Below, one piece after another: positions 1 to 8,416 of a stretch of DNA of 64,000 bases (position 1 is the stretch's first letter; each line of letters starts with the position of its first letter). Source of the DNA: Paenibacillus gallinarum (GTDB lineage: Bacteria; Bacillota; Bacilli; Paenibacillales; Paenibacillaceae). The position numbers and the translations under genes were made by a program. The stretch is taken from contig NZ_JACSQL010000006.1 of the NCBI RefSeq assembly GCF_014836635.1, forward strand, positions 124,001-188,000, given 5' to 3'. The notes below the pieces were generated by a model. It saw only the letters and a program-made list of their open reading frames with translations, had not been told where the DNA came from and did no database searches.

Positions 1-785
1 TTATTCGCTTTTACGATGTTGTTGATGAAGAATTACGATTTCAAAGAAATTCTAGAAAAATTGAGTATTTAACTACCTTAAGAGCATTAGAGGAAGTTAT
101 TCAAAATCAATCGAGCATACTTGAATTAGGAGCTGGAACAGGAGCATATTCTTTTTACTATGCTAATGAAGGACACGTAGTTACAGCACTGGATGTTACA
201 CCAAGTAATATAGACAAAATAAACGAGAAAAAAGCCGATTATAAAAATATTAGTTTGGAGGGAATTGTCGGAGATGCCACGGATCTAAGCCAATTTGAGT
301 CAGGGGCTTTTAATACAGTTTTATGTTTCGGACCTTATTATCATATAATTGACGATGATGCGAGACGCACATTAATTGAGGAATCATTAAGAGTATTATC
401 TTCCGGCGGTATATTAGCAATAGCCTATATTAATAAGTATTCAGTGGTTCCAATGCTTGTTAGGAAGATACCTGAATTCATTAATGAAGGCACAATTAGT
501 AAAGTAGTGGACATCGGAAGTTTAAAGGGAAGGGACCCAGAATCATTTTGGACAGATTCACATTATACAACCCCCGTAGAAATTGAAGAATTTATGAACC
601 AATTTGATGTTTCTATAGTAGATCATTTAGGGACAGATGGATTAAGTCACACTCTTAGTAATGAGGTAGATGAACTATCTGAACAGAAGTTTGAGATTTA
701 TAAAAACTATCATTTTAAGACTTGTAGAGAAAGAAGTATTCTTGGAATTAGCTCGCATGGATTAATAATTTGTAGGAAGAACTAA
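1..785 (+). CDS. class I SAM-dependent methyltransferase, 5' end outside window
   Basis: The reading frame is open from the window edge (first full codon at 3) to the stop at 785, so the gene is cut at its 5' end. The SAM-binding motif I ILELGAGTG lies near residue 40 of the visible part. It is followed by an acidic strand end (TALDVT), a GDATDL motif and a hydrophobic CFGPYYHII strand, the usual order in class I methyltransferases. The substrate cannot be told from sequence. The first attC-like repeat (815-977) follows directly, so this looks like one gene-plus-site unit. A TTG at 255 is internal, because the SAM motif lies upstream of it. Confidence 0.85.
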   Translation, partial: IRFYDVVDEELRFQRNSRKIEYLTTLRALEEVIQNQSSILELGAGTGAYSFYYANEGHVVTALDVTPSNIDKINEKKADYKNISLEGIVGDATDLSQFESGAFNTVLCFGPYYHIIDDDARRTLIEESLRVLSSGGILAIAYINKYSVVPMLVRKIPEFINEGTISKVVDIGSLKGRDPESFWTDSHYTTPVEIEEFMNQFDVSIVDHLGTDGLSHTLSNEVDELSEQKFEIYKNYHFKTCRERSILGISSHGLIICRKN

Positions 786-814
786 GGATGAATAGGGTAT
801 CACAGAATGTCATT

Positions 815-977
815 GACATAACATAGTATCTACGCTGCGGGTTCTGCCTTGGTTCGAAAGAAGAGGTAAGCAGAGAGATGGACAGCTCACAACCGTGAGA
901 GGCTGAGTTCTTCGTTGGACAAGGTAGCTGGAGCTCTCTTAAGCTTTTCGAGTTCGTAGATACCTAAACCGTTTTGG
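815..977 (+). repeat. attC-like site 1, both arms present
   Basis: The left outer box ACATAAC (816-822) is followed by inner arm GTATCTACG (826-834). The perfect complement CGTAGATAC is at 955-963 and the right outer box GTTTTGG at 971-977. An internal CTTAAG lies at 938-943. Box order and spacing match integron attC sites (R'', L'', L', R'). Confidence 0.75.
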
Positions 978-1020
978 GCAATTACTTGCTGAGCTAATGG
1001 GAAGGGGAATTTCCAAGTAG

Positions 1021-1692
1021 ATGATTTCATTTATTATATCAATATTGATGTATGAATCTCCCAGAGTTGTTTTTACTAAAGAAGAAATCGAGAAATACGA
1101 AGAACTATCAAAATCTCTTAATGAAGGAGGATTAATTGATTATTCTTTACAGTACCAAAAGTACCGTTTTCTAGAGTATTTATCATTGAAAGGAAACTAT
1201 GTATTTCACGGTTCTAATAACAACAATATCGAAAGATTTGAACCACGCAAACAGACGTTGTACAACAATGAACTTACTACAGCGGTGTTCGCAACGACAG
1301 AACCAATATGGTCTATTTTCTATGCAGTATTTAATCGAAGTGCATTAATCGGGAGTTTTCGAAATGGATGTATTATAGGACGAAGTAAAAAGTACCATTA
1401 TTATTCAATAAATGAATCTACAATAAAGAACAATCCTTGGACGGATGGCATGCTGTACATACTACCTAAAGATAAATTTCATATGTCTGGACAAGGGAAA
1501 GTGCAATTTGATGAGTGGATTTGCAATGAATATGTAACTCCAATAAGCAAGATAAGTGTATCCTTATCAGATTTTTATTTCTTAAATATAGTAGCAGTTC
1601 ACAAAGATAATGAGTCATTGTTTAGTACCTGGATGTTCTATAAAGCACGAACTTTATTGGCGAATTCAAAGAGGGCAAGTAACAACTTATAA
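1021..1692 (+). CDS. uncharacterised protein, possibly ADP-ribosyltransferase-like
   Basis: A 223-residue protein with no family I can name firmly. The stretch YVFHGSN near residue 60 is followed about 30 residues later by FATTEPIWSIFYA, and later by a conserved-looking QFDEWICNEY. A histidine after an aromatic, a mid-protein Ser/Thr strand and a late acidic residue recall the H-Y/S-E layout of ADP-ribosyltransferase and RNA 2'-phosphotransferase folds. That is inference only. The start is uncertain: the purine-rich AAGGGGAA lies about 13 nt before 1021, and an ATG at 1048 is an alternative. The stop codon overlaps the left box of the next attC-like site. Cassette-type neighbours lie on both sides. 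Confidence 0.6.
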   Translation: MISFIISILMYESPRVVFTKEEIEKYEELSKSLNEGGLIDYSLQYQKYRFLEYLSLKGNYVFHGSNNNNIERFEPRKQTLYNNELTTAVFATTEPIWSIFYAVFNRSALIGSFRNGCIIGRSKKYHYYSINESTIKNNPWTDGMLYILPKDKFHMSGQGKVQFDEWICNEYVTPISKISVSLSDFYFLNIVAVHKDNESLFSTWMFYKARTLLANSKRASNNL

Positions 1693-1845
1693 CAATGTAT
1701 CTACGCTGCGGAAAGCCTCCTTGTCACGACAGATGCCGTAGGCAGAGATGTGAATTCAGCTCACAAACCTGCGAGGCTAAGTCGGTCGGACCCGGCGCAT
1801 TCGTGTCTTAAGATTCTCGGGTTCGTGAATACAAGAACGTTTGGT
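1687..1845 (+). repeat. attC-like site 2, both arms present
   Basis: The left box TTATAAC (1687-1693) contains the stop codon of the preceding gene. Inner arm GTATCTACG is at 1697-1705, the matching inner arm CGTGAATAC at 1824-1832, and the right box GTTTGGT at 1839-1845. Internal CTTAAG at 1807-1812. Confidence 0.75.
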
Positions 1846-1911
1846 AAAATTACTGCAATTGGTTGTTAGGAATGTGGATTCAAGAAGAACCTGATAAAGT
1901 GAGATGATAGA

Positions 1912-2481
1912 ATGTATGCTGTTGAATTGTTTTTTGAAGAGGAATTCGAGAAATACGTTAAGAATATCTGGAAGGGATTGAAAGACCAAAACATAAGTTC
2001 AAACATGTATGACATCAGTTATTTAAAACCACATATTACTATGGCGGTATATAGTGATATTCCGTCTATAGAATCAATTTGCAGACGATTAAGTACTTAT
2101 TTTGATAGTGTTATAGAACTTGAATTGAAGTTTGATGTCCTGGCCTCATTTCCTACAACAGGGACATTATTTATAGATCCAACAGTTACGGAAGACTTGC
2201 TTAAGATGCATAAGAAGTATCATGCGGAATTTAGTGACTTGTTTGAATTTTCTAACCCCTATTATATTCCTAATAATTGGGTTCCTCATTGTACTCTTGC
2301 TATAAGACTTTCTCCGGAACAGATACTAGATGCAATGAAATATTGCTATAAAGATTTTGTGCCTTTACGAAGTAAGGTCATAGAAGTTGGGATCGTGAAA
2401 TTAGAGTATGATTCAAATAATGTATGTATAAGTAGTTCAACCATTGCTTCAAACAAATTAAAGGTGAAGACTAATTTATAG
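1912..2481 (+). CDS. 2'-5' RNA ligase family (2H phosphoesterase) protein
   Basis: A 189-residue protein with two HxT-type motifs: PHITMA near residue 40 and PHCTLA near residue 124. These define the 2H phosphoesterase superfamily, whose members hydrolyse or ligate cyclic phosphodiesters in RNA or nucleotides. Spacing and length fit YjcG/ThpR-like members. The specific substrate is not evident. A broken paralogue lies on the - strand at 38440-38928, sharing PNNWVPHCT with this protein. It sits alone between sites 2 and 3, as a single-gene cassette would. Confidence 0.8.
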   Translation: MYAVELFFEEEFEKYVKNIWKGLKDQNISSNMYDISYLKPHITMAVYSDIPSIESICRRLSTYFDSVIELELKFDVLASFPTTGTLFIDPTVTEDLLKMHKKYHAEFSDLFEFSNPYYIPNNWVPHCTLAIRLSPEQILDAMKYCYKDFVPLRSKVIEVGIVKLEYDSNNVCISSSTIASNKLKVKTNL

Positions 2482-2505
2482 GTTATCAAAGAGGTTGGCA
2501 TCATT

Positions 2506-2648
2506 ACCTAACTAAGCATTCTTACATTGTCGCTGTCGTTCCTTGGTCGCTAAGAGGGATATCTAAGAAGCAGATTCAGGCAACACAGTCAACCGGCTAA
2601 GTCTGACGACCCGGTGGCTATGCTATATTAAGTCGCTTGAACGTCAGG
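2506..2648 (+). repeat. attC-like site 3, degenerate right box
   Basis: The left box ACCTAAC (2506-2512) is preceded by the GCATC element shared with other copies. The right box is GTCAGGA (2643-2649), one base off GTTAGGA. The inner arms are weak. Confidence 0.5.
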
Positions 2649-2706
2649 AATGCCAAAAGGTGAAATACCTCGAGAGAGTGAGATTAATCAAACCAGGAGG
2701 ACAAAT

Positions 2707-2841
2707 ATGGTATTTATTATAGTCGTTATAGTAATAGGATTTGCTGGTGTTATTGGAAATCAAAATTCAGCATTAAGAAGAATGGAATCGATTCAAAGAT
2801 CTTTGGATGAAATAAATCAGAAAATACGTGATGAAAATTAA
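2707..2841 (+). CDS. small single-pass membrane protein, 44 residues
   Basis: ATG at 2707 follows a strong AGGAGG (2695-2700) with 6 nt spacing, so it is preferred over an in-frame ATG at 2650 that sits at the edge of the preceding repeat. The product has one hydrophobic segment (FIIVVIVIGFAGVIG) and a short charged, helix-prone tail ending DEINQKIRDEN. No function can be assigned. It is flanked by attC-like sites 3 and 4, so it would be a complete mini-cassette. Confidence 0.6.
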   Translation: MVFIIVVIVIGFAGVIGNQNSALRRMESIQRSLDEINQKIRDEN

Positions 2842-2901
2842 GTCAATATGGACTAATAAATAAAGAGAGTCGATAGTATATGCGAATAAGTCGGGAACAT
2901 C

Positions 2902-3030
2902 ACCTAACAATATATGATTCACGCTTCGAGCCATTCGCCGCTCGGTCCGGACTGATGAAATTGGCAGGGAAGTTGAAGTTTCCTGACAAATCCGATTACG
3001 TCGGACTTCGTTGAATACGGAAAGTTATGC
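2902..3030 (+). repeat. attC-like site 4, both boxes present
   Basis: The left box ACCTAAC (2902-2908) is preceded by ACATC. Inner arm GATTCACG is at 2916-2923, an inner right arm GTTGAATAC at 3010-3018, and the right box GTTATGC at 3024-3030, a sequence also seen in classical attC R' boxes. Confidence 0.65.
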
Positions 3031-3103
3031 ATAATTATCGTGAATACTTGAAAGCGTTAGAACATTGTAGAAAACCAAATAAATTTAAAGGTGGATCAAG
3101 AAA

Positions 3104-3610
3104 TTGAATTATCCACATATTGAAACAGATCGATTGATCATGAGAGAACTAACGTTAAAAGACGCAGAAGCAATATATAGACATTTTTCAATACCTGAGG
3201 TTATAAGATTTATGGATATTGACGTATGTAAAGATTTAAGAGAAGCAGAAGAGATTATTGCATTTCATATTGATGATTCAGGTTGTAGATATGGCTTGTA
3301 TAGTAAAGAAGATAATGATTTGATTGGGACATGCGGGTTCCATTGTTGGATAACTGAAAACGAGGAAACCAGAGCTGAAATAGGATTTGATTTGTCACCA
3401 AGATATTGGGGAAGGGGATTCATGCAAGAAGCTTTGAGTGAGATGCTTGATATTGGATTTGAATTGATGAAGTTAGACTATATAGAGGCAACAACTGAGA
3501 TCCAAAATGTTCAATCTCAGAAGCTATTGAAGAAAATGAATTTTACACAAGAGGGATTAAAGAATGATTTGATGTATTTTACATTGAGAAATCGAAAAAA
3601 CAACGATTAA
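3104..3610 (+). CDS. GNAT N-acetyltransferase, RimJ/RimL type
   Basis: The start is TTG at 3104, placed by AAAGGTGG about 8 nt upstream. The N-terminal IETDRLIMRELTLKDAEAIY is the hallmark opening of ribosomal-protein-type GNATs. Motif A is SPRYWGRGFMQEAL near residue 105, which binds the acetyl-CoA pyrophosphate. The C-terminal part (QSQKLLKKMNFTQEG) is the usual closing helix and strand. At 168 residues it is full length for the family. The substrate is unknown. It is one of many GNATs in this window and lies alone between two attC-like sites. Confidence 0.88.
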   Translation: MNYPHIETDRLIMRELTLKDAEAIYRHFSIPEVIRFMDIDVCKDLREAEEIIAFHIDDSGCRYGLYSKEDNDLIGTCGFHCWITENEETRAEIGFDLSPRYWGRGFMQEALSEMLDIGFELMKLDYIEATTEIQNVQSQKLLKKMNFTQEGLKNDLMYFTLRNRKNND

Positions 3611-3635
3611 GTACCTAATAGAGGACAATAACTAC

Positions 3636-3792
3636 GCATAACACAGTATTCACGTTGCGGGGGCAAGCCCCCTTGATTCTCCGAGGTTATAAAGTTGGAA
3701 GTAACACAGGCGAATAACAATACGAGGCTGAGTCTTCGACTCGGCACGATACGTCTTAAGCCTCTCGGTTTGTGAATGCAAGAAAGTTAGGT
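3636..3792 (+). repeat. attC-like site 5, both arms well conserved
   Basis: Left box GCATAAC (3636-3642), inner arm GTATTCACG (3646-3654), inner right arm TGTGAATGC (3771-3779), right box GTTAGGT (3786-3792), which fits GTTRRRY exactly. Internal CTTAAG at 3755-3760. Confidence 0.78.
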
Positions 3793-3840
3793 GAAATGAA
3801 TGCAAACTATTTAGAAAGTTAAATCAGAGGAGAGTAAAGG

Positions 3841-4683
3841 GTGAATCAAACTACTCGTAATATTTTTGTTTTTACTATAATTGTTGTTCTTTGTGGATGG
3901 TTAGGTGTTTTTGTTGATTCATTTCTCACAGAGCAGCCAGAAGGAAATACGCTTGGTATGGGGATATGGCTAGTGTTCCCGATGTTGACGGCAATTGTGC
4001 TCATATTATATTCAAAGATCAGTTGGAAAGAAATTGGGATTAAACCGAATTTTAAAGGGAATCTAAGATGGTACTTGATTTCTGTTTTGATTTTTCCTGC
4101 TGTAACAGTAACTATATTAGTCATCGGTAATGCATTTAAATGGATTGACATGTCAGAACTTAATCTTAGGACTTTTACTGGAGTGTTCTTCAGTACAATA
4201 TTAATAGGGTTTATTAAAAATATCTTTGAAGAGACGGTTTGGCGTGGTTTTCTAACCTCGCAACTTGTGAAGTTAAATCTTACTGATTGGAAGATCTATT
4301 TATTAGTTGGTTCTGTGTGGGGGATATGGCATGTCCCATACTACATGATGTTTCTACCTGAGACTGATATGCAGGTTGTGTTACCTGTAAGTCGAATTAT
4401 TTTTACAGTTGTTGCAATTTTGACAATGATATGTTGGTCCATCATGTTTATCGAACTTTATAGGATAACGAATTCAATTTGGCCGTGTGTTCTATTACAC
4501 ACAGTAGAAGATTCATTGATTAATCCTTTAGTAATCTCAGGATTCATTAGTATCTCTTCCGGGAAAGAAATTGTTATTTCTCCTATCTGTGGAGTCATTA
4601 CTTCTCTCCTCTACCTAAGTGTTGGGCTGGCGATAAAAGCTAGTAGAAGAAGACAAACCAAAGTACAATCGACTGTCTGTTGA
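3841..4683 (+). CDS. CPBP family intramembrane glutamic endopeptidase
   Basis: A 280-residue multi-pass membrane protein. Motif 1 EETVWRGF (EExxxR) lies near residue 131, and motif 2 HVPYYMMF and motif 3 HTVED follow, which together form the active site of CAAX protease and bacteriocin-processing (Abi/CPBP) proteins. About seven to eight hydrophobic segments are visible. Members process prenylated proteins or peptides, or act in bacteriocin self-protection; the role here is unknown. The start is GTG at 3841, with GGAGAG upstream. It follows attC-like site 5 but has no clear site after it. Confidence 0.85.
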   Translation: MNQTTRNIFVFTIIVVLCGWLGVFVDSFLTEQPEGNTLGMGIWLVFPMLTAIVLILYSKISWKEIGIKPNFKGNLRWYLISVLIFPAVTVTILVIGNAFKWIDMSELNLRTFTGVFFSTILIGFIKNIFEETVWRGFLTSQLVKLNLTDWKIYLLVGSVWGIWHVPYYMMFLPETDMQVVLPVSRIIFTVVAILTMICWSIMFIELYRITNSIWPCVLLHTVEDSLINPLVISGFISISSGKEIVISPICGVITSLLYLSVGLAIKASRRRQTKVQSTVC

Positions 4684-4866
4684 TACTTAGTATAAATTAT
4701 CCATGTCCTAAAGCAACTTAATATTTAGATTGGGTATACTATTAGATCCCACTTCACTTAAGAAAGCAGTAACATTATCGAAAGAACTTCACAACGGAAA
4801 TGGTAGTGATGAACCTGCGAGAAATTAATAACATGGATTACGTTTCAACAAATTGGAGGTTACTGC

Positions 4867-5295
4867 ATGGAAGTGATTTTCAAAGATTATCTAATTAGTG
4901 ATGACAAGTCGAAAATTGATATTGAAGTAGTTGTTGAGTATTTAACTAGAAGCTACTGGGCAAATAAGAGATCAATAGAGAAGATAAAGAAATCAGTAGA
5001 GTTATCGAAATGTTATGGAGTATACCACGAAGGAAAGCAAATAGCTTTTGCTAGAATAGTAACCGATTGGGCAACAATTTACTATTTGTGTGATGTTTTC
5101 GTGTTAGAAGAATATCAGTCTAAGGGTATTGGAAAGAAATTAGTTGAATCAATTATTAATTCTAAAGAACTTGAGTGGACTACTGGATTACTTGGTACTA
5201 AAGACGCTCATGAACTATATAAACAATACGGATTTGAGAGAAATTCTGAAACTTATATGAGAAGGGCACCGCAAGCAAGACTTAAAAATGTTTGA
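4867..5295 (+). CDS. GNAT N-acetyltransferase
   Basis: A 142-residue protein. Motif A is EEYQSKGIGKKLVESI around residues 82-97, followed by DAHELYKQYGF, the usual C-terminal LYExxGF element of GNATs. It resembles small YjhQ-type acetyltransferases (compare SYWANKRSIEKIKKS). Substrate unknown. A good ribosome binding site (TTGGAGG) precedes ATG 4867. The 180 bp before it carry no clear attC-like arms, so the preceding unit may have lost its site. Confidence 0.88.
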   Translation: MEVIFKDYLISDDKSKIDIEVVVEYLTRSYWANKRSIEKIKKSVELSKCYGVYHEGKQIAFARIVTDWATIYYLCDVFVLEEYQSKGIGKKLVESIINSKELEWTTGLLGTKDAHELYKQYGFERNSETYMRRAPQARLKNV

Positions 5296-5322
5296 ATGTA
5301 TTTGGAAGAAACCATACGAATC

Positions 5323-5470
5323 ATCAAACTGAATTCCACTGCGAGCTTTTTCTGCACGAGGCATGCGAGGAAGAATAAACAGGTAGATACACCTGCAGCA
5401 CGTAACCGCGTTGCAGCGGGTACTCTTGCCATTAAGGTGTTAAGGCGTCGAGAATACCAGAAAGTTAGAT
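5323..5470 (+). repeat. attC-like site 6
   Basis: Left box ATCAAAC (5323-5329), inner right arm CGAGAATAC (also found in the copy at 39700), right box GTTAGAT (5464-5470), matching GTTRRRY and followed by GAAA as in other copies. Confidence 0.6.
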
Positions 5471-5525
5471 GAAAGACGTGTACCATAATTGAAAAATTAC
5501 ACTTATGAGAGAAGTGACTTAAATA

Positions 5526-5966
5526 ATGATAAGACCATTCGTTGCAAAAGATGATTTAGGGGAATGTATTAACCTATTGCTTAATGTGTTTAATAACGAA
5601 CCTTGGAATGACAATTGGACATTCCAAGGTGCTGAAAAATATCTACTGGATTATATTGAAACTCCTGGATTTAAAGGTGTTGTTGCTGAGGAAGAAAACA
5701 AAATCAAAGGCTTCATATTTGGTTTTCGCAAGCGCTGGTGGGAAGCTGATGAATTTTACGTTAATGAAATGTGTGTGGAAATTAGTGAACAAAGAAATGG
5801 AATAGGAACTAAATTAATTAAATATTTAGAAAATAGTCTGATAACGGAAGGAATAGAGAATATAACATTATTGACCGATCGAGGAATCCCGGCTGAAGAG
5901 TTTTATAAGAAAAACGGATTTAGTGAAATAGAGAGAATTATATTTTTGCACAAGAGAATCAATTGA
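5526..5966 (+). CDS. GNAT N-acetyltransferase
   Basis: A 146-residue acetyltransferase. The N-terminal part MIRPFVAKDDLGECINLLL is typical of the fold. MCVEISEQRNGIGTKLIKYL near residue 80-100 is the acetyl-CoA binding motif A, and PAEEFYKKNGFSE closes the fold. Substrate not predictable. It lies alone between two repeats, as a single-gene cassette. Confidence 0.87.
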   Translation: MIRPFVAKDDLGECINLLLNVFNNEPWNDNWTFQGAEKYLLDYIETPGFKGVVAEEENKIKGFIFGFRKRWWEADEFYVNEMCVEISEQRNGIGTKLIKYLENSLITEGIENITLLTDRGIPAEEFYKKNGFSEIERIIFLHKRIN

Positions 5967-6018
5967 TTATTATGCTATTCAAGCCTAAGGAAGCTCAAGG
6001 GACAGTTGCAGGCAGACA

Positions 6019-6083
6019 TATCGATTCCCTTAAGACAAGAGCTATCTAAGGGAATCGACGTTAGAAACACAATGACGTTACCA
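6019..6083 (+). repeat. degenerate attC-like right half with hairpin
   Basis: A hairpin (CGATTCCCTTA paired with the mirrored GGGAATCG arm, about 6022-6057) is followed by GTTAGAA (6060-6066) and by GTTACCAGAAAA from 6077, which fits the right-end pattern GTTANNNGAAA. No convincing left box is seen. Confidence 0.4.
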
Positions 6084-6148
6084 GAAAACATTCGAAGCGA
6101 GAAAGATCATGAACGAGATGTAATTTAAATTAATGGAGGTTGAGTTTA

Positions 6149-6490
6149 ATGTTTTATAGAAGAAAATTTTATATAGTTAACAATGATTTCGTGGATATCC
6201 TTAATAAACATTTCATAGAAACCAATTTACCGAATCAATTGAGCAATGGAGCTCGTTTAGTAGGGAGATGGATGGCTCCAAATTCAGAGACAACAACTGA
6301 AATATTCGCTATTTGGGAATATGACAGCTATGAAAAATATGAAGAAATCGAACGGAATATTAGGAGCAATAGTGAACATCTGAAGAAAATTAACGATTGG
6401 TATGAAACCCATGGTGGCAGAGAACGAATATATAAAGAATGCGTCATTGAAGTGAAAAATGAAGAACTCATTTCAACATTATTAGACTGA
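6149..6490 (+). CDS. NIPSNAP family protein
   Basis: ATG 6149 follows GGAGG with 9 nt spacing and gives MFYRRKFYIV, the usual start of bacterial NIPSNAP proteins. It is preferred over an in-frame start at 6140. The 113-residue product has the family's single ferredoxin-like domain: ARLVGRWMAP, TTEIFAIWEYDSYEKYEEIE and a closing helix with WYETHGGRE. These dimeric alpha-beta barrel proteins have few proven biochemical roles. A left half of an attC-like site (6600) lies downstream. Confidence 0.82.
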   Translation: MFYRRKFYIVNNDFVDILNKHFIETNLPNQLSNGARLVGRWMAPNSETTTEIFAIWEYDSYEKYEEIERNIRSNSEHLKKINDWYETHGGRERIYKECVIEVKNEELISTLLD

Positions 6491-6593
6491 GATGATTAGG
6501 GCCTGACATCGATGCATGACTTCCAATTTTAAGATCAAGAAGCTATTTATTATTATGTCATGAAAGGTTTTTAAGTAGTTGTAGAATTTCGAA

Positions 6594-6615
6594 TGTATCA
6601 GATAACAACATATTA
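6594..6615 (+). repeat. attC-like left half-site
   Basis: AGATAAC (6600-6606) preceded by GTATC matches the left outer boxes elsewhere. Its right partner is missing; the inverted methyltransferase gene begins 25 nt further on. Confidence 0.4.
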
Positions 6616-6639
6616 TCGTTCCGGTCGATTCGGTCCTCT

Positions 6640-7332
6640 TTAGATTTCTATTTTTCTAGCGAACATTACAACAAAATTGTAGTATTTGTATATACAATCT
6701 ACATCTGAAAATCCAGCTTCGGTTAGCCATTGTAACTGATAATCAAGAGTAGACATTCTATCAAGTTTTGTTCTTTCCATCGCGGATGATATTTCAACTA
6801 GGTCTAGTCCTGAATTTTCAATATGCTTTTTCCAATCTGATTTGTAAAGGCTCTCTAAATAGTCAGTATTCCCAAGGACTTGATCCACGTTAATAAAAAT
6901 GCTGCCAGGTGTCATTATGGAATACAGTTTCTTAAACAACTCCTGCTTTTCAGAATCGATCATGTGATGTATAGAAAGTGAAGATATTACTAAATCGTAT
7001 AGTTCACTGTAGTCGAATTTAGTGTAGTCACTTGCGATGTATGTAATGTTGGAATGGTCGCTGAATCTTGCTCTAGCAATCTCAAGCATACCATCGGAAA
7101 GATCAATTAGTGTTAGCTTTGAGTTGGGGTATTTTTCAAGAATAAAGCTAGACATGAGTCCAGTCCCTGCACCCAAATCTAAGACTGAGGGAGTATCATT
7201 CTCTAGAACTGCTAGTGCAGCAGCAATCCTATAAAGATCTTCAAAGCAAGGAATAAGTTTCTTTCTTTGTTCGTCATACCTTTGTGATACCTTGTTAAAT
7301 TGTGTTCTTATATCGGCCCTGTCATTATTCAT
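6640..7332 (-). CDS. class I SAM-dependent methyltransferase, inverted relative to the array
   Basis: A 230-residue methyltransferase of the Methyltransf_25/UbiE-like kind. Motif I is VLDLGAGTGLMS near residue 65, followed by LIDLSDGML, the acidic loop that binds the SAM ribose. LVISSLSIHHM is motif IV. A strong GGAGGAG lies 7 nt before the ATG at 7332. It is the only intact gene on the - strand before position 63,500. A lone left half-site lies on one side and a degenerate site on the other, so it may have been inverted or inserted across an old repeat. The substrate is unknown. Confidence 0.88.
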   Translation of the reverse strand: MNNDRADIRTQFNKVSQRYDEQRKKLIPCFEDLYRIAAALAVLENDTPSVLDLGAGTGLMSSFILEKYPNSKLTLIDLSDGMLEIARARFSDHSNITYIASDYTKFDYSELYDLVISSLSIHHMIDSEKQELFKKLYSIMTPGSIFINVDQVLGNTDYLESLYKSDWKKHIENSGLDLVEISSAMERTKLDRMSTLDYQLQWLTEAGFSDVDCIYKYYNFVVMFARKIEI

Positions 7333-7485
7333 CTAATCACTCCTCCATTCTCCATACCATGTTATAGTGTAATTCAACCGGCATCCAATATATGTAACTA
7401 ATAAATCTGATAGACAGTATCTATAAATGGGTGTTTGTGACATTGTACTGTTGGTAATGTAAGCAATAATAGCGACTTTACAACA

Positions 7486-7635
7486 ACATAACTACATCAC
7501 AAGCGTATTAATTCATTGGTCTACTTGAGGGGGCTTGGGAAAGATGGTTCAGACAGACAACCATGCGAGTCGCAGTTCGCCGGTCACTCACTCCTTTAAG
7601 GCGTTTGGGTTCGTAGATACTAGAATCATTGTCTG
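7486..7635 (+). repeat. attC-like site 7, degenerate outer boxes
   Basis: Left box ACATAAC (7486-7492). The inner right arm CGTAGATAC (7612-7620) is identical to that of site 1. The outer right box has decayed to TTGTCTGG. A CTTTAAG element lies at 7594-7600. Confidence 0.5.
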
Positions 7636-7673
7636 GATATAGATACTGAAATATGGAAATAGGAGATGTACAT

Positions 7674-8210
7674 ATGAAATTCAAAGGAAACAGGATTACT
7701 CTTTCAAGTGTTACGAAGGAAGATTTAGGCTTCTTATGTGAGTTAGAATGCAATAAAGACGTTTGGCTCTTTGAAGAGTTTGTGGAGAACGATCATAATG
7801 TTGTTAAGTCTAAGTATTTAGAACAAATGTATTCAAACACACACGTTGATTTTATCATGACAATAGAAACAGACAACGAAATAAAGCGAATTGGATTGGT
7901 TCAGATTTGGAGTTATGTAGCCCATAGAAATAGCTGGGAACTTGGTTTTGGTATCCTTCCAGAGTATCAAGGATATGGGTATGGATATGAAGCGGTTAAG
8001 CTCTTAGTTGATTATGTATTTAAGGAACTAGAAGCTTCTAAAATAGTAGGAATGTGTAATAGTCTCAATCAGCAATCGATCAACCTCATGGAGAAATTAA
8101 AGATGACAAGAGAAGGTACATTCAAGCAAGAATTAAAATGGAATAATGAATGGCATGATCAGCATTTTTATTCGATTTTGGTTAGTGAATGGGAAAATTT
8201 AATAAATTAA
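7674..8210 (+). CDS. GNAT N-acetyltransferase, RimJ/RimL type
   Basis: ATG 7674 follows AGGAG with 8 nt spacing and is preferred over 7653. The product (178 residues) begins MKFKGNRITLSSVTKEDLGF, typical of RimJ/RimL-type GNATs. It has motif A GILPEYQGYGYGYEAVKLLV near residue 97 and the C-terminal SINLMEKLKMTREGTF. Most likely an amine or antibiotic acetyltransferase; substrate unknown. Confidence 0.87.
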   Translation: MKFKGNRITLSSVTKEDLGFLCELECNKDVWLFEEFVENDHNVVKSKYLEQMYSNTHVDFIMTIETDNEIKRIGLVQIWSYVAHRNSWELGFGILPEYQGYGYGYEAVKLLVDYVFKELEASKIVGMCNSLNQQSINLMEKLKMTREGTFKQELKWNNEWHDQHFYSILVSEWENLIN

Positions 8211-8240
8211 GGTGTTAGGAAATCAAGAAACATCAACATC

Positions 8241-8334
8241 CGATAACATAATATACGAGTAGCGGCTGAGCGGGTCGAAGTTGCTCCCTTATGGCTTTCG
8301 GGGTTTAATAGTGGTAGAAATAAGAACGTTATAC
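8241..8334 (+). repeat. attC-like site 8, short version
   Basis: Left box CGATAAC (8241-8247), preceded by ACATC, and right box GTTATAC (8328-8334), preceded by AAGAAC as in other copies. The whole site is about 94 nt, shorter than most. Confidence 0.6.
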
Positions 8335-8416
8335 GTCTGACTGAATTAAGAATTAAATGATGTTTTGAATAAAAGTAATCTCGTATTTTTAAAACTTGTA
8401 GAAAGGAAGAAATATT

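Noticed and set aside
1777..1989. Open frame on the - strand across site 2 and the start of the 2H phosphoesterase gene
   Set aside because: It is antisense to a repeat arm and a well-supported gene, with no ribosome binding site.
4684..4866. attC-like site between the CPBP gene and GNAT 4867
   Set aside because: I could not find matching outer or inner boxes in either arm; if one existed it has been lost.
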